Below are positions 16,876-26,499 of a DNA stretch of 64,000 nucleotides, in pieces. How positions within the stretch are numbered: the first letter of the stretch is position 1; each line of letters begins with the position of its first letter. A program made the translations under genes and the position numbers. Location: NCBI RefSeq assembly GCF_016860525.1, contig NZ_BNEA01000001.1, positions 1,691,501 through 1,755,500 of the forward strand. Direction: 5' to 3'. The notes beneath the pieces are model-generated. The model was given only the letters and a program-made list of their open reading frames with translations, did no database searches and was not told the origin of the DNA. The stretch is from Streptomyces rubradiris (GTDB taxonomy: Bacteria > Actinomycetota > Actinomycetes > Streptomycetales > Streptomycetaceae).

Positions 16876-17886
16876 TCACGCCCTCACCAGTCCCTGCCGG
16901 GCCTCGCCGCCCAGCGCCAGATAGACGTCCTCCAGGCTGGGCGTGGCGAGCGTGAAGTCGTCCAGGGCGGCGAAGGCGGCCCCGCCGGTCACCGTGGCGA
17001 CGACGGCGCGGGCCTCCTCGGGGGCGAGCCGCAGCGTCCAGCGCCGGCCGGACCGCGCCGCCCGCTCGCGCAGCACGGCCACCTCGGGCACCTCCAGCGG
17101 CGCCCGCTCCCGCCACACCAGTTCCACCCGCACCTCGCCGGCCACCCGCGCCTTGAGCCCGGCGGGGGTGTCGCAGGCGATGACCCGGCCCTGGTCGAGC
17201 ACGGCGACCCGGTCCAGCACCGTCTCGGCCTCGATCACGTTGTGGGTGACCAGCAGCACGGTCGTGCCGTGCTCGGCCCGCCGCCGGTCCACAGCCGCCC
17301 ACACCGCGCGCCGGGCCACCGGGTCCATGCCGGTGGTCGGCTCGTCCAGCACGAGCAGCGGGCGCCGGCCCACCAGCGCGGCGGCGAAGCAGGCGAGCCG
17401 CCGCTGCCCGCCGGACAGCTTCTTCAGCGCACGGCCGGCGATCGGGGTCAGCCCCAGTTCCTCCAGCACGGCGTCCCGTTCGGCCCGGGCCCGCCGTACG
17501 TCCAGGCCGCGCAGGCGCCCGGTGGTCTCGACGGCGAGGGAGACGGTCAGCTCGTCCAGGGCGCTGGACTCCTGGCCGAGGTAGGCGAGGATGCGGGCCG
17601 CCCGCTCGGGGTGCCGGACGATGTCGTGGCCGAGGATCTCGACGCTGCCCGTGTCCGGCCGCAGCAGCCCGGTGAGCTGCCGTACCAGGGTGGACTTGCC
17701 GGCGCCGTTCGGGCCGAGCAGCCCGAACACCTCGCCGCGCCGCACGTCCAGTTCCACCCCGTCGGTGGCCCGTACCTCGGGGGTGCCCGGCGTGCCCCGC
17801 CGGCCCCGGATCGCCGGGTAGGTCTTGCTGAGCCCGCGTACGCGTACGACCTCGTCGTAGCCGAGTGCCTGTCCCGCGCGCGTCAT
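16876..17886 (-). CDS. ABC transporter ATPase (DrrA-like)
   Basis: A 336-residue ATP-binding subunit. Walker A GPNGAGKS lies at about residues 58-65. It also has the Q-loop AYLGQESSALDELTV, the signature LSGGQRRLACFAAALVGRRP, Walker B LLVLDEPTTGMDP and the switch His in LLVTHNVIEAE. The C-terminal 90 residues form the regulatory domain typical of DrrA-type exporters. The ATG at 17886 (MTRAGQALGYDEVVRV) is the family-like start; the open frame runs further upstream without support. It pairs with the permease just downstream. Confidence 0.9.
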   Translation of the reverse strand: MTRAGQALGYDEVVRVRGLSKTYPAIRGRRGTPGTPEVRATDGVELDVRRGEVFGLLGPNGAGKSTLVRQLTGLLRPDTGSVEILGHDIVRHPERAARILAYLGQESSALDELTVSLAVETTGRLRGLDVRRARAERDAVLEELGLTPIAGRALKKLSGGQRRLACFAAALVGRRPLLVLDEPTTGMDPVARRAVWAAVDRRRAEHGTTVLLVTHNVIEAETVLDRVAVLDQGRVIACDTPAGLKARVAGEVRVELVWRERAPLEVPEVAVLRERAARSGRRWTLRLAPEEARAVVATVTGGAAFAALDDFTLATPSLEDVYLALGGEARQGLVRA

Positions 17887-17948
17887 CACAAGGGACGAGA
17901 CTACGGGGTCCGGGCGCTTTACTCGCCTTTGGGGGCGGCTACGGGGAT

Positions 17949-19178
17949 TCAGTCGCCGGCGGGCGCGTGCTGTTCGGCCGCCGCCGGGATGTCGAACTCG
18001 CGCCAGAACCCCGCCCGGATGGCGTAACGGTCGTGTTCGTCGATCTGGTCGTCCTTGTGCGCGAGCAGCCCGAAGCGGGCCGCGTAGCGCAGCAGCTCGC
18101 CGTCGATGCGGTGCGGGATGCGCGGGTACATCTGCGACAGCCGCTGCAAGTGTCCCTGGTCGCCGAGCCGGGAGATCCAGCGGCGGGCGAAGACCTGCCC
18201 CACCTCGTACGGGTCGCCGCCGACGGTGGTGATGTCCTCCTCCCGGTCGGCCCAGCGCTGTTCGGCGGTGGTCAGCTGGGCCAGCGTCGGCAGGGAGGCG
18301 GCCTCGGGGGGCTCGGCGACCACGCCGGGCCGGTCGACCCAGCCCTTGTCGGAGGACCAGCGCAGGGTCGCGGTGGCCGGGTGCTGCACGGTCTGGGTGC
18401 CGGGTGCGCGCAGCGCGGCCAGGTCCTTGGGGGTGGGGACGCCCTTGGCGGCCGGGACCCGCTCGGGGGCGCCGTTCTGCGCCGCCGCGGCGGCCGGGGG
18501 GTGCGCGGGCTGTTCGGCGGGCCGTTCGGCCGTGGTGAGCGCGGAGTCGGGCAGGGGGGCGGAGAGGATCGCGGCGATCTCGGGGCGGGGCGCGGGCGAA
18601 GGGGGGCAGACGCCGGTCAGCTCCTTGGCACGGACGGCCTGGGTGATCCAGACGCGGTCCAGCACCCGCCGCTCGTCGGCCTCGGCGACCAGGTCCTCGG
18701 ACTGGTTGTAGTCGCCGTCGGCGGCCTGCACGGCCCACAGGTGGACGGCGACGCCGTGCTCCTTGGCGGCCATCATGCCGGGCAGCAGATCGCCGTCGCC
18801 GGTGACCAGGACGATGTCGGAACAGGCGCGGTTGCGGGCCAGTTCGGTCAGTTCGGCGTGCATGGCGGCGTCCACGCCCTTCTGGGCCCAGCGTCCGTCG
18901 CTGCGGGTCAGGGCGCCCAGCCGGACGGTGACCCGGGGCATCACGCGCAGGCGGCGGTGCTCGGGCTGGGGAACCCGGTCGGGGGCACCGTCGAACCAGT
19001 AGATGCGCAGCAACGGGCGCTCGGTGTCGGACTCCGCGCGTTCACGCAGGGCCTGGATCAGCCCGGCGTGGTCGACGGTGATCCGGGACCGCGAGGGCTC
19101 ACCCGCGAGGAGGCTGGCGGCGGCGCCCAGCAGGTACCCGGCGTCCACCAGGACGATGCAGCGGTCCACGCGACTCAC
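17949..19178 (-). CDS. NYN-domain protein (predicted RNase)
   Basis: A 409-residue protein. Residues about 1-160 are a NYN (PIN-like) nuclease domain with the acidic residues expected for metal binding: CIVLVDAGYLLGAAAS, QKGVDAAMHAELTELA and IVLVTGDGDLLPGMMAAKEHG. A Pro/Ala-rich linker (about 195-290) separates it from a conserved C-terminal domain of roughly 100 residues (DPYEVGQVFARRWISRLGDQ onward) ending in an acidic/His-rich stretch. The start is GTG (MSRVDRCIVLV). Such proteins probably cut or process RNA in the cytoplasm, but the target is unknown. Confidence 0.83.
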   Translation of the reverse strand: MSRVDRCIVLVDAGYLLGAAASLLAGEPSRSRITVDHAGLIQALRERAESDTERPLLRIYWFDGAPDRVPQPEHRRLRVMPRVTVRLGALTRSDGRWAQKGVDAAMHAELTELARNRACSDIVLVTGDGDLLPGMMAAKEHGVAVHLWAVQAADGDYNQSEDLVAEADERRVLDRVWITQAVRAKELTGVCPPSPAPRPEIAAILSAPLPDSALTTAERPAEQPAHPPAAAAAQNGAPERVPAAKGVPTPKDLAALRAPGTQTVQHPATATLRWSSDKGWVDRPGVVAEPPEAASLPTLAQLTTAEQRWADREEDITTVGGDPYEVGQVFARRWISRLGDQGHLQRLSQMYPRIPHRIDGELLRYAARFGLLAHKDDQIDEHDRYAIRAGFWREFDIPAAAEQHAPAGD

Positions 19179-19392
19179 CCTCTTCCCGGGAGGCTTTGCT
19201 TCGGACTTGCTTCGAGTCTGCCCGACCCCGCGGAGCTTAACGGCCCGAACTCGATCTTCGGCGTGGCGTTTCCGGTTCTCGGCCGCCCAGCTGCCCTGTC
19301 ACACACGGTAATTATCCGACATGCGCCTGATGTCAGCGTATGTGAATCTGGTCCCGGCCCTGGCCCCTAGATCCCCCACAGGAGGCATCACC

Positions 19393-19560
19393 ATGGCCAA
19401 GAACAAGAACCGCAAGCAGGCCGGCCCGAAGAACCGCGCGCAGCAGAGCGAGCACGCGCAGCGGCCCCCGGCTCAGGAGCCCGAGTCGCCGGTGTCCCAC
19501 ATCCAGGGCGGCCCGGCGGAGGGCGCGCGCAAGAAGCAGAAGAGCTTCGGCCACAACTAA
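19393..19560 (+). CDS. Small basic hypothetical protein (55 residues)
   Basis: Starts MAKNKNRKQAGPKNRAQQSE after a strong AGGAGG site 8 bases upstream, and ends with KKQKSFGHN. It is Lys/Gln/Arg-rich, lacks hydrophobic segments, and is predicted disordered. It is followed at once by a strong terminator, so it is a single-gene unit. Small basic proteins of this style occur in Streptomyces genomes; a nucleic-acid or ribosome association is possible but not shown. Confidence 0.75.
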   Translation: MAKNKNRKQAGPKNRAQQSEHAQRPPAQEPESPVSHIQGGPAEGARKKQKSFGHN

Positions 19561-19587
19561 AGGGCAGTTGAAGCCCGGGCACATATG

Positions 19588-19616
19588 AGGGGCGCACCCG
19601 TGCCGGGTGCGCCCCT
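19588..19616 (+). terminator. Intrinsic terminator
   Basis: A 12-bp perfect stem (AGGGGCGCACCC with GGGTGCGCCCCT), a 5-base loop and a T-rich tail (TTTTC), 28 bases after the small basic protein stop. It also separates that gene from the convergent dnaE. Confidence 0.85.
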
Positions 19617-19678
19617 TTTCCTGCCCCTTCTTCCACCCCTGCCCCCGCTGCTTTTCCCGCCCTCTTGCGGCGGCGGCC

Positions 19679-22600
19679 TCAGCCGGCCAGGCAGGACGGG
19701 CCGAGCAGCACCTTCAGGTCGCCGAACAGGGCCGGGTCGGGCTTGACCCGGTGCCGGTCCAGGCGCAGCACGGTGGTCTTGCGCGGGCCCTGGAGCTTGA
19801 TGCGCACCTCGCTGTCGCCCTTGTGGTGGCTGAGGATCTCGCCGAGGCGGCTGACCATCGGCGGGGTGACCCGGGTGGCCGGGATGGTGAGGATCACGGG
19901 CGCGTTGGTGCCCGCGTTGGACAGGTCCGGGACCTGGAGCTCCATCGCGACCAGCCGCGGCACGTCCTCCCGCTTGTCGAGCCGGCCCTTGACGAACACC
20001 ACGGCGTCCTCGACGAGTTGGGTCGACACCAGCTGGTAGGTGGCCGGGAAGAACATGCACTCGATGGAGCCCGCGAGGTCCTCCACGGTGGCGATGGCCC
20101 AGGCGTTGCCCTGCTTGGTCATCTTGCGCTGGAGGCCGGAGATGATGCCGCCGATGGTGACCACCGCGCCGTCGGCGTGCTCGCCGCCGGTGAGCTGGGA
20201 GATGCCCGCGTCGGCCTTGTCGGCGAGGACGTGCTCCAGGCCGAAGAGGGGGTGGTCGGAGACGTACAGACCGAGCATCTCCCGCTCCTGGGCGAGCAGA
20301 TAGGTCTTGTCCCACTCGTCGGTGGAGAACTCCACGTCGAGTCCGAAGCCGGGTTCGCTGCTGGTCTCCTCGCCCATCCCGCCGAAGAGGTCGAACTGGC
20401 CCTCGGCCTCCTTGCGCTTGACCGCGACCACGTTGTCGATCATCGGCTCGTACTGGGCCATGAGCCCCTTGCGGGTGTGGCCCATGGAGTCGAAGGCGCC
20501 GGCCTTGATCAGCGATTCGGTGGTGCGCTTGTTGCAGACCACCGCCTCGACCTTGTCGAGGTAGTCGGGGAAGGAGGTGTACTTCCCCTTCGCCTTGCGG
20601 CACTTGATGATCGACTCGACGACGTTGGTGCCGACGTTGCGGACGGCGGACAGGCCGAAGAGGATCACGTCGTCGCCCTGGGCCGCGAAGTTCGCCTCCG
20701 ACTCGTTGACGTTCGGCGGGAGCACCCGGATGCCCATGCGACGGCACTCGTTCAGATAGACCGCCGACTTGTCCTTGTCGTCCTTGACGGAGGTGAGCAG
20801 GGCGGCCATGTACTCGGCGGGGTGGTTCGCCTTCAGGTACGCCGTCCAGTACGACACCAGGCCGTACGCGGCCGAGTGGGCCTTGTTGAACGCGTAGCCG
20901 GCGAACGGGACCAGCACGTCCCACAGCGCCTGGATGGCCTCGTCGCTGTAGCCGTTCTTGCGGGCGCCGGCCTGGAAGATGACGAAGTTCTTCTCCAGTT
21001 CCTCCGGCTTCTTCTTGCCCATCACCCGGCGGAGGATGTCGGCCTCGCCGAGCGAGTAGCCGGCGATGATCTGGGCGGCCTTCTGCACCTGCTCCTGGTA
21101 GACGATCAGGCCGTAGGTGACGTCCAGGACCTCCTTGAGCGGCTCCTCCAGCTCCGGGTGGATCGGCGTGATCTCCTGCTGCCCGTTCTTGCGCAGCGCG
21201 TAGTTCGTGTGCGAGTTCATGCCCATCGGGCCCGGCCGGTACAGGGCCGAGACGGCGGAGATGTCCTCGAAGTTGTCCGGCTTCATCAGCCGGAGCAGGG
21301 ACCGCATCGGGCCGCCGTCGAACTGGAAGACGCCGAGGGTGTCGCCGCGCTGGAGCAGTTCGAAGGTCGTGGGGTCGTCCAGCGGCAGGGACAGCAGGTC
21401 GATGTCGAGGCCCTTGTTGGCCTTCACCATCTTGACCGCGTCGTCCATGATCGTGAGGTTGCGCAGGCCCAGGAAGTCCATCTTCAGCAGGCCGAGCGAC
21501 TCACAGCTCGGGTAGTCCCACTGGGTGATGGTCACGCCGTCGGTGTGCCTGACCCACACCGGGACGTGCTCGGTGATGGTCTCGCTGGACATGATCACAC
21601 CGGCGGCGTGCACGCCCATCTGCCGCACCAAGCCCTCCACACCGCGCGCGGTGTCGATGACCTTCTTCACATCCGGCTCGTTCTCGTACATCGAGCGGAC
21701 CTCGCCGGCCTCGCTGTAGCGCGGGTGGCTGGGGTCGGTGATGCCGGACAGCGGGATGCCCTTGCCGAGGACGTCGGCGGGCATGGCCTTGGTGATGCGG
21801 TCGCCCATCGCGTACGGGTAGCCCAGCACGCGCGCGGAGTCCTTGATCGCGTTCTTGGCCTTGATGGTGCCGTAGGTGCCGATCATGGCGACCTTGTCGG
21901 CGCCGTACTTCTCGGTCACGTACCGGATCACCTCGACGCGCCGGCGCTCGTCGAAGTCGATGTCGACATCGGGCATCGAGATGCGCTCGGGGTTGAGGAA
22001 CCGCTCGAAGATCAGGCCGTGCGGGATCGGGTCGAGGTCGGTGATGCCGAGGGCGTAGGCGACGATCGAGCCGGCCGCGGAACCACGGCCGGGGCCGACC
22101 GCGATGCCCTGCTTCTTGGCCCACATGATGAAGTCGGCGACCACGAGGAAGTAGCCCGGGAAGCCCATCGAGATGATGGTGTCCATCTCGTACTCGGCCT
22201 GCTTCTGGCGGTCCTCGGGGACGCCGCCCGGGTAGCGGCGCTCCATGCCGCGGCGGACCTCCTCCTTGAACCAGGTGACCTCGGTGTAGCCCTCGGGGAT
22301 GTCGAACTTGGGCATGAGGTCGCGCTTCTCGAACATGCCGGCGGTGTCCACCATCTCGGCGACGAGGAGCGTGTTGGCGCAGCCCTCCTGCCAGGCGTCC
22401 GAGGAGTCGATGGCGTACATCTCGTCCGTGGACTTCAGGTAGTAACCGGTGCCGTCGAACTTGAAGCGGTCGGGGTCGGAGAGGTTCTTGCCGGTCTGGA
22501 TGCACAGCAGGGCGTCGTGGGCCCCGGCCTCGTGCGCGTAGGTGTAGTGCGAGTCGTTGGTGACCAGCGGGGGGATGCCGAGCTTCTTGCCGATCTCCAG

Positions 22601-23218
22601 CAGGCCGTCGCGGACCCGGCGCTCGATCTCGATGCCGTGGTCCATCAGCTCCAGGAAGTACTTGTCCTTGCCGAAGATGTCCTGGTACTCGGCGGCGGCC
22701 TTCAGTGCCTCGTCGAAGTGGCCGAGGCGCAGCCGGGTCTGCACCTCGCCGGAGGGGCAGCCGGTGGAGGCGACGATGCCCTCGGACCACTGGGCGATGG
22801 TCTCCTTGTCCATCCGGGGCCACTTCTGGAGCCAGCCCTCGGCGTAGGCGTCGGAGGAGAGCCGGAAGAGGTTGTGCAGGCCGGTCTTGTTCACCGCCCA
22901 CATCGTCTTGTGGGTGTAACCACCGGAACCGGAGACGTCGTCCCTCTTCTGGTGCGGCTGACCCCAGAGGATCTTGCGCTTGTTGCGCCGGGACTCGGGG
23001 GCGACATAGGCCTCGATCCCGATGATCGGGGTGATTCCGGCCTTTTTCGCGGAGTGGAAGAAGTCGTACGCGCCGTGCAGGTTGCCGTGGTCGGACATGG
23101 CGATGTGCGTCATGCCCATCTCATTGCAGGCGTTGAACATGTCCTTCAGCCGCGCGGCACCGTCCAGCAGCGAGTACTGGGTGTGGACGTGCAGGTGCGT
23201 GAAGGGCGGCTTCGACAC
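19679..23218 (-). CDS. dnaE: DNA polymerase III alpha subunit (DnaE1)
   Basis: The main replicative polymerase, 1179 residues. The N-terminal PHP domain begins THLHVHTQYSLLDG (His8, His10, His12) and has metal-site residues (SDHGNLHGAY, VTNDSHYTY) consistent with the proofreading-competent PHP domain known from mycobacterial DnaE1. The polymerase core has GPGRGSAAGSIVAY and the catalytic aspartates in MPDVDIDF (residues 415-422). An OB-fold (AVVTIGGIISGLQRKMTKQG) precedes the C-terminal domain. The start is a GTG after GGAGG. The full-length frame is intact. It is convergent with the small basic gene. Confidence 0.98.
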   Translation of the reverse strand: MSKPPFTHLHVHTQYSLLDGAARLKDMFNACNEMGMTHIAMSDHGNLHGAYDFFHSAKKAGITPIIGIEAYVAPESRRNKRKILWGQPHQKRDDVSGSGGYTHKTMWAVNKTGLHNLFRLSSDAYAEGWLQKWPRMDKETIAQWSEGIVASTGCPSGEVQTRLRLGHFDEALKAAAEYQDIFGKDKYFLELMDHGIEIERRVRDGLLEIGKKLGIPPLVTNDSHYTYAHEAGAHDALLCIQTGKNLSDPDRFKFDGTGYYLKSTDEMYAIDSSDAWQEGCANTLLVAEMVDTAGMFEKRDLMPKFDIPEGYTEVTWFKEEVRRGMERRYPGGVPEDRQKQAEYEMDTIISMGFPGYFLVVADFIMWAKKQGIAVGPGRGSAAGSIVAYALGITDLDPIPHGLIFERFLNPERISMPDVDIDFDERRRVEVIRYVTEKYGADKVAMIGTYGTIKAKNAIKDSARVLGYPYAMGDRITKAMPADVLGKGIPLSGITDPSHPRYSEAGEVRSMYENEPDVKKVIDTARGVEGLVRQMGVHAAGVIMSSETITEHVPVWVRHTDGVTITQWDYPSCESLGLLKMDFLGLRNLTIMDDAVKMVKANKGLDIDLLSLPLDDPTTFELLQRGDTLGVFQFDGGPMRSLLRLMKPDNFEDISAVSALYRPGPMGMNSHTNYALRKNGQQEITPIHPELEEPLKEVLDVTYGLIVYQEQVQKAAQIIAGYSLGEADILRRVMGKKKPEELEKNFVIFQAGARKNGYSDEAIQALWDVLVPFAGYAFNKAHSAAYGLVSYWTAYLKANHPAEYMAALLTSVKDDKDKSAVYLNECRRMGIRVLPPNVNESEANFAAQGDDVILFGLSAVRNVGTNVVESIIKCRKAKGKYTSFPDYLDKVEAVVCNKRTTESLIKAGAFDSMGHTRKGLMAQYEPMIDNVVAVKRKEAEGQFDLFGGMGEETSSEPGFGLDVEFSTDEWDKTYLLAQEREMLGLYVSDHPLFGLEHVLADKADAGISQLTGGEHADGAVVTIGGIISGLQRKMTKQGNAWAIATVEDLAGSIECMFFPATYQLVSTQLVEDAVVFVKGRLDKREDVPRLVAMELQVPDLSNAGTNAPVILTIPATRVTPPMVSRLGEILSHHKGDSEVRIKLQGPRKTTVLRLDRHRVKPDPALFGDLKVLLGPSCLAG

Positions 23219-23306
23219 GGTTGAGCCTCCGGGGAAACACTCGGCGACGGTCTGGCGGACGGTTCTGGGGTCAGCGTCGAAGTCTATGCCTCACCACTGA
23301 CAGCCG

Positions 23307-23406
23307 GTGGCGCGAAGCGCCTCCGTGAGGGGTGGCGGTCGGGTGACGGACAGGACAAGCACAGTGGCGCGAAGCGTCTCCGTGGGGGGTGGCGGTCGGG
23401 TGACGG
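23307..23406. repeat. 43-bp near-perfect direct repeat, two copies
   Basis: Copies at 23307-23349 and 23364-23406 differ at two positions. Each begins GTGGCGCGAAGCG and ends GGTCGGGTGACGG. The first contains a small hairpin (GGCGC-GAA-GCGCC). They lie in the divergent region between dnaE and the DUF2252 gene. Confidence 0.85.
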
Positions 23407-23484
23407 GCGGGCACCTGCGCGTACCTTCGTGCGTTGGAGACGGCAGAAACGCTGTCGTACACATGCACCAGGAGGCACCCCGCG

Positions 23485-24810
23485 ATGTCGGTCCCCCAGC
23501 TCGACGAGGAGCAGCGCGGCGAGGAGATCCTCGCCGTCTTCGACACCGCCTTCGGCCGGCTCCTGGCCGCCGACCCGGCCGCGTTCCGGGTGAAGTTCCG
23601 GAAGATGGCGGCCTCGGCCTTCGCGTTCTACCGGGGCACGGCGTGCCTCTTCTACCACGACCTGGACACCGACAGGCGCGGCGGTCCGTACCTGGACGAG
23701 CGCACCTCGCGCGTGTGGATCCACGGCGACCTGCACGCGGAGAACTTCGGCACGTACATGGATTCGAACGGCCGGCTGGTCTTCAACGTCAACGACTTCG
23801 ACGAGGCCTACGTCGGCCCCTTCACCTGGGACCTCAAGCGCTTCGCGGCGTCCGTCGCGCTGATCGGGTACGCGAAGGCGCTCGGCGACGCGCAGATCAC
23901 CGAGCTGGTGACCATCTACGCGCACGCGTACCGGGAGCGGATCCACGCCCTGGCCACGGGCGCCAAGCGGGACGAGGTGCCGCCGTTCACGCTGGAGACC
24001 GCGCAGGGTCCGCTGCTGGACGCGCTGCGTGACGCCCGCTCGATGACCCGGTTCGGGCTGCTGGAGTCGATGACGGAGATCCGCGACTTCGAGCGCCGCT
24101 TCGCCCCGGGCGGCGGCTCCGTCGAGCTGGACGCTGCCACCCGCTACAAGGTCCTGGCGGCCTTCGACGGCTATCTGGAGACCCTGCCGGACTCCTCCCT
24201 GGCCCGCCCGGACTCCTACCGGGTGAAGGACGTGGTGGGGCGCCGGGGCATCGGCATCGGCTCGGCGGGCCTGCCGTCGTACAACATCCTCCTGGAGGGC
24301 CACAGCGACGCCCTGGAGAACGATGTGGTGATCTACATCAAGCAGGCGCAGACCCCGGCCGTCTCCCGGCACGTCACGGATCCGGCCATCGCGGAGTACT
24401 TCCTGCACGAGGGACACCGCACGGTGATCTCCCAGCGCGCGCTCCAGGCGCACGCCGACCCGTGGCTGGGCTGGACCGAGCTGGACGGCGCGGGCCAGCT
24501 GGTCGCCGAGGTCTCGCCGTACGCGGTGGACCTGGACTGGGGCGACATCGACGACCCGGAGGAGATCGCGGCCGTCGTCGCCGACCTGGGCCGGGCCACC
24601 GCGACCATGCACGCGGTGGCGGACGACACCTCCGGCGAGTCCCTGGTGCCGTTCTCCACCGAGCGGGCCATCGACGCGGCGATCGCGGCCGACGAGGAGG
24701 GCTTCGCGCCCCTTCTGGTGGACTTCGCGCACGGCTACGGCGCACGCGCGCGCGCCGATCACCAGATCTTCGTGGACCTGTTCCGCAACGGCCGGATTCC
24801 GGGGCTGTGA
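23485..24810 (+). CDS. DUF2252 (kinase-like fold) protein
   Basis: A 441-residue protein starting MSVPQLDEEQRGEEIL after a CAGGAGG site. DUF2252 proteins resemble aminoglycoside phosphotransferases and other protein-kinase-like enzymes: IHGDLHAENFGTYM looks like a catalytic loop (HxDxHxxN) and NVNDFDEAYVGPFTWDLKRF like the metal-binding Asp region. Activity is not established. An upstream in-frame start at 23434 would add 17 residues but overlaps the SD. The gene stands alone, transcribed away from dnaE. Confidence 0.87.
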   Translation: MSVPQLDEEQRGEEILAVFDTAFGRLLAADPAAFRVKFRKMAASAFAFYRGTACLFYHDLDTDRRGGPYLDERTSRVWIHGDLHAENFGTYMDSNGRLVFNVNDFDEAYVGPFTWDLKRFAASVALIGYAKALGDAQITELVTIYAHAYRERIHALATGAKRDEVPPFTLETAQGPLLDALRDARSMTRFGLLESMTEIRDFERRFAPGGGSVELDAATRYKVLAAFDGYLETLPDSSLARPDSYRVKDVVGRRGIGIGSAGLPSYNILLEGHSDALENDVVIYIKQAQTPAVSRHVTDPAIAEYFLHEGHRTVISQRALQAHADPWLGWTELDGAGQLVAEVSPYAVDLDWGDIDDPEEIAAVVADLGRATATMHAVADDTSGESLVPFSTERAIDAAIAADEEGFAPLLVDFAHGYGARARADHQIFVDLFRNGRIPGL

Positions 24811-24878
24811 CCTTCGCGGATTCACAGGCACCCTTTAGGGGTCCCTTACCCGCGGACGTGACACACTCTCCAATCGCT

Positions 24879-25568
24879 ATGGACATATCCGGGACCCAGC
24901 TCAGAGCCGTGCGCGCGGCGCTGTTCACGGCCTTCGTCGTGACGCTCGGCACCGCGTCGCACGTGCTGCTGTCCCGTGCCCCGCTGCCGGGGGCGACCGT
25001 GGCCGCGGTCGCCGCCGGGGTGTTCGTCACCGCGTACGGGCTGGCGGGCCGCGAGCGCGGCTTCGGCCGGATCGCGGCCCTGCTGGTCCCGCTGGAGCTG
25101 GCCGCCGACACGGTGTTCACCACCGGTCAGCACGCCTGCTACGGCCGGGCGGGCGGCCCGGTCGCGGGCCCGCTGCGCGCGGTCGGCCTGGACGTGCTGT
25201 GCGAGGGCCGGGTGGGCTCTCCGCTGGCCCGGATGGCCGGTCCCGATCCGGCGGGAGAGCTGTTCGCGCACGCCGGCCCGGCCGCCGCCTGGCTGCTGCT
25301 GGCCGCACACGTCGGTGTGGGCCTGCTCGCCGCGGCCTGGCTGCGCCGGGGCGAGCGGGCGCTGACCCGGCTGGTGCGCGCGGTCGCCGCCACCACCTTC
25401 CGGCCGCTGCTGCTGGCGGTGGCCGCGGTCGTCGTACGGCCGCTTCCGGTCCGCGGGCCGCACCGCCCGGCGCCGCGCCGGGCCACCGCCCGGGACCGGC
25501 TCCTCGCGCACTCCCTGGGACGGCGTGGACCGCCGTGCTCCCGCCCCGGCCGGACCGCCCTCGCCTGA
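24879..25568 (+). CDS. Hypothetical membrane protein
   Basis: A 229-residue protein with four hydrophobic segments: RAALFTAFVVTLGTASHVLL, VAAVAAGVFVTAYGLAG, AAAWLLLAAHVGVGLLAAAW and FRPLLLAVAAVVV. A loop of about 50 residues between segments 2 and 3 holds a His (TGQHACYGR) and two Cys. The tail is basic. No family is recognised with certainty; similar Streptomyces proteins are called integral membrane proteins. It precedes a thioredoxin-fold gene by 97 bases on the same strand, so the conserved Cys and His may have a redox role; this is inference only. Confidence 0.65.
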   Translation: MDISGTQLRAVRAALFTAFVVTLGTASHVLLSRAPLPGATVAAVAAGVFVTAYGLAGRERGFGRIAALLVPLELAADTVFTTGQHACYGRAGGPVAGPLRAVGLDVLCEGRVGSPLARMAGPDPAGELFAHAGPAAAWLLLAAHVGVGLLAAAWLRRGERALTRLVRAVAATTFRPLLLAVAAVVVRPLPVRGPHRPAPRRATARDRLLAHSLGRRGPPCSRPGRTALA

Positions 25569-25665
25569 GCCACGGCTCCCGCGCGGCGGACGGCACCCGA
25601 GCACATCAGTCCCCCACCTACGAACCGCGTACGACATGTGCGCGTCCCCCAGGGAGATCACCACC

Positions 25666-26478
25666 ATGAGCAAGCGGAACAGCCAGGCCGCGAAGACGGC
25701 GGCCCGGGAGCGGCTGCGGCAGGAGCGCGAGCGGCAGGCCAAGCGCGACAAGGCCAGGCGGCAGCTGATCGTGGCCGGCTCGGTCGTCGCCGTGCTGGCG
25801 GCGGCCGGCGGCATCGGCTACGCCGTCGTCCAGGCCAACAAGCCCGGCTACTGGGAGTCGGCGAAGGACGCCAAGCTGGTCAAGCCGGCCCACGCCACGG
25901 GCGAGGACGGCACGACGGTCCTGGTCGGCAAGAGCACCGCCAAGAAGACGCTGGTGATGTACGAGGACCCGCGCTGCCCGGTCTGCGCCTCCTTCGAGCA
26001 GGCGGTCGGCCCGACCGTCAAGGAGGACCTCGACGCCGGCAAGTACAAGGTCCAGTTCGTCGGCGCGACCTTCCTCGACAAGGGCCTGACCGGCGAGGGT
26101 TCGAAGAACGCGCTGAGCGCCCTGGGCGCGGCGCTCAACGTCAGCCCGGAGGCGTTCCTGGAGTACAAGAGCGCGCTGTTCTCCAAGAAGTGGCACCCGG
26201 CGGAGACCGACGACAAGTTCAAGGACGACTCCTACCTGATCGAGATCGCCGACACGGTCCCCGCCCTGAAGGGCAACGCGAAGTTCCAGAAGGACGTCAA
26301 GGACGGCACCTTCGACCGGTGGGCGCTGGAGGAGTCGAAGGTCTTCGACAAGGACGGCGTCGAGGCCACCCCGACCCTGAAGATGGACGGCAAGGCCCTG
26401 ACGGACGCCGGCGGCAAGAACGCGCCGATGACCGTCGAGGAGTTCAACACCGCGCTGGAGGCGGCCCTCAAGGGCTGA
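25666..26478 (+). CDS. Membrane-anchored DsbA-like thioredoxin-fold protein
   Basis: A 270-residue protein: a charged Arg/Glu/Lys N terminus (1-32), one hydrophobic anchor (about residues 34-57), then an extracytoplasmic thioredoxin-fold domain of DsbA/Thioredoxin_4 type. The active site is CPVC at residues 104-107 (VMYEDPRCPVCASF). A long helical insertion follows, then the cis-Pro loop near GVEATPTLKMDGK. It probably makes or isomerises disulfides in exported proteins. The ATG at 25666 is preceded by AGGGAG. Its 5' neighbour is a membrane protein with Cys residues. Confidence 0.86.
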   Translation: MSKRNSQAAKTAARERLRQERERQAKRDKARRQLIVAGSVVAVLAAAGGIGYAVVQANKPGYWESAKDAKLVKPAHATGEDGTTVLVGKSTAKKTLVMYEDPRCPVCASFEQAVGPTVKEDLDAGKYKVQFVGATFLDKGLTGEGSKNALSALGAALNVSPEAFLEYKSALFSKKWHPAETDDKFKDDSYLIEIADTVPALKGNAKFQKDVKDGTFDRWALEESKVFDKDGVEATPTLKMDGKALTDAGGKNAPMTVEEFNTALEAALKG

Positions 26479-26499
26479 GCCCACGACACGCCGAACTGC

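Noticed and set aside
19607..23224. A 1205-codon plus-strand frame antisense to dnaE
   Set aside because: It lacks motifs and a start with ribosome site; dnaE on the other strand is complete and recognised.
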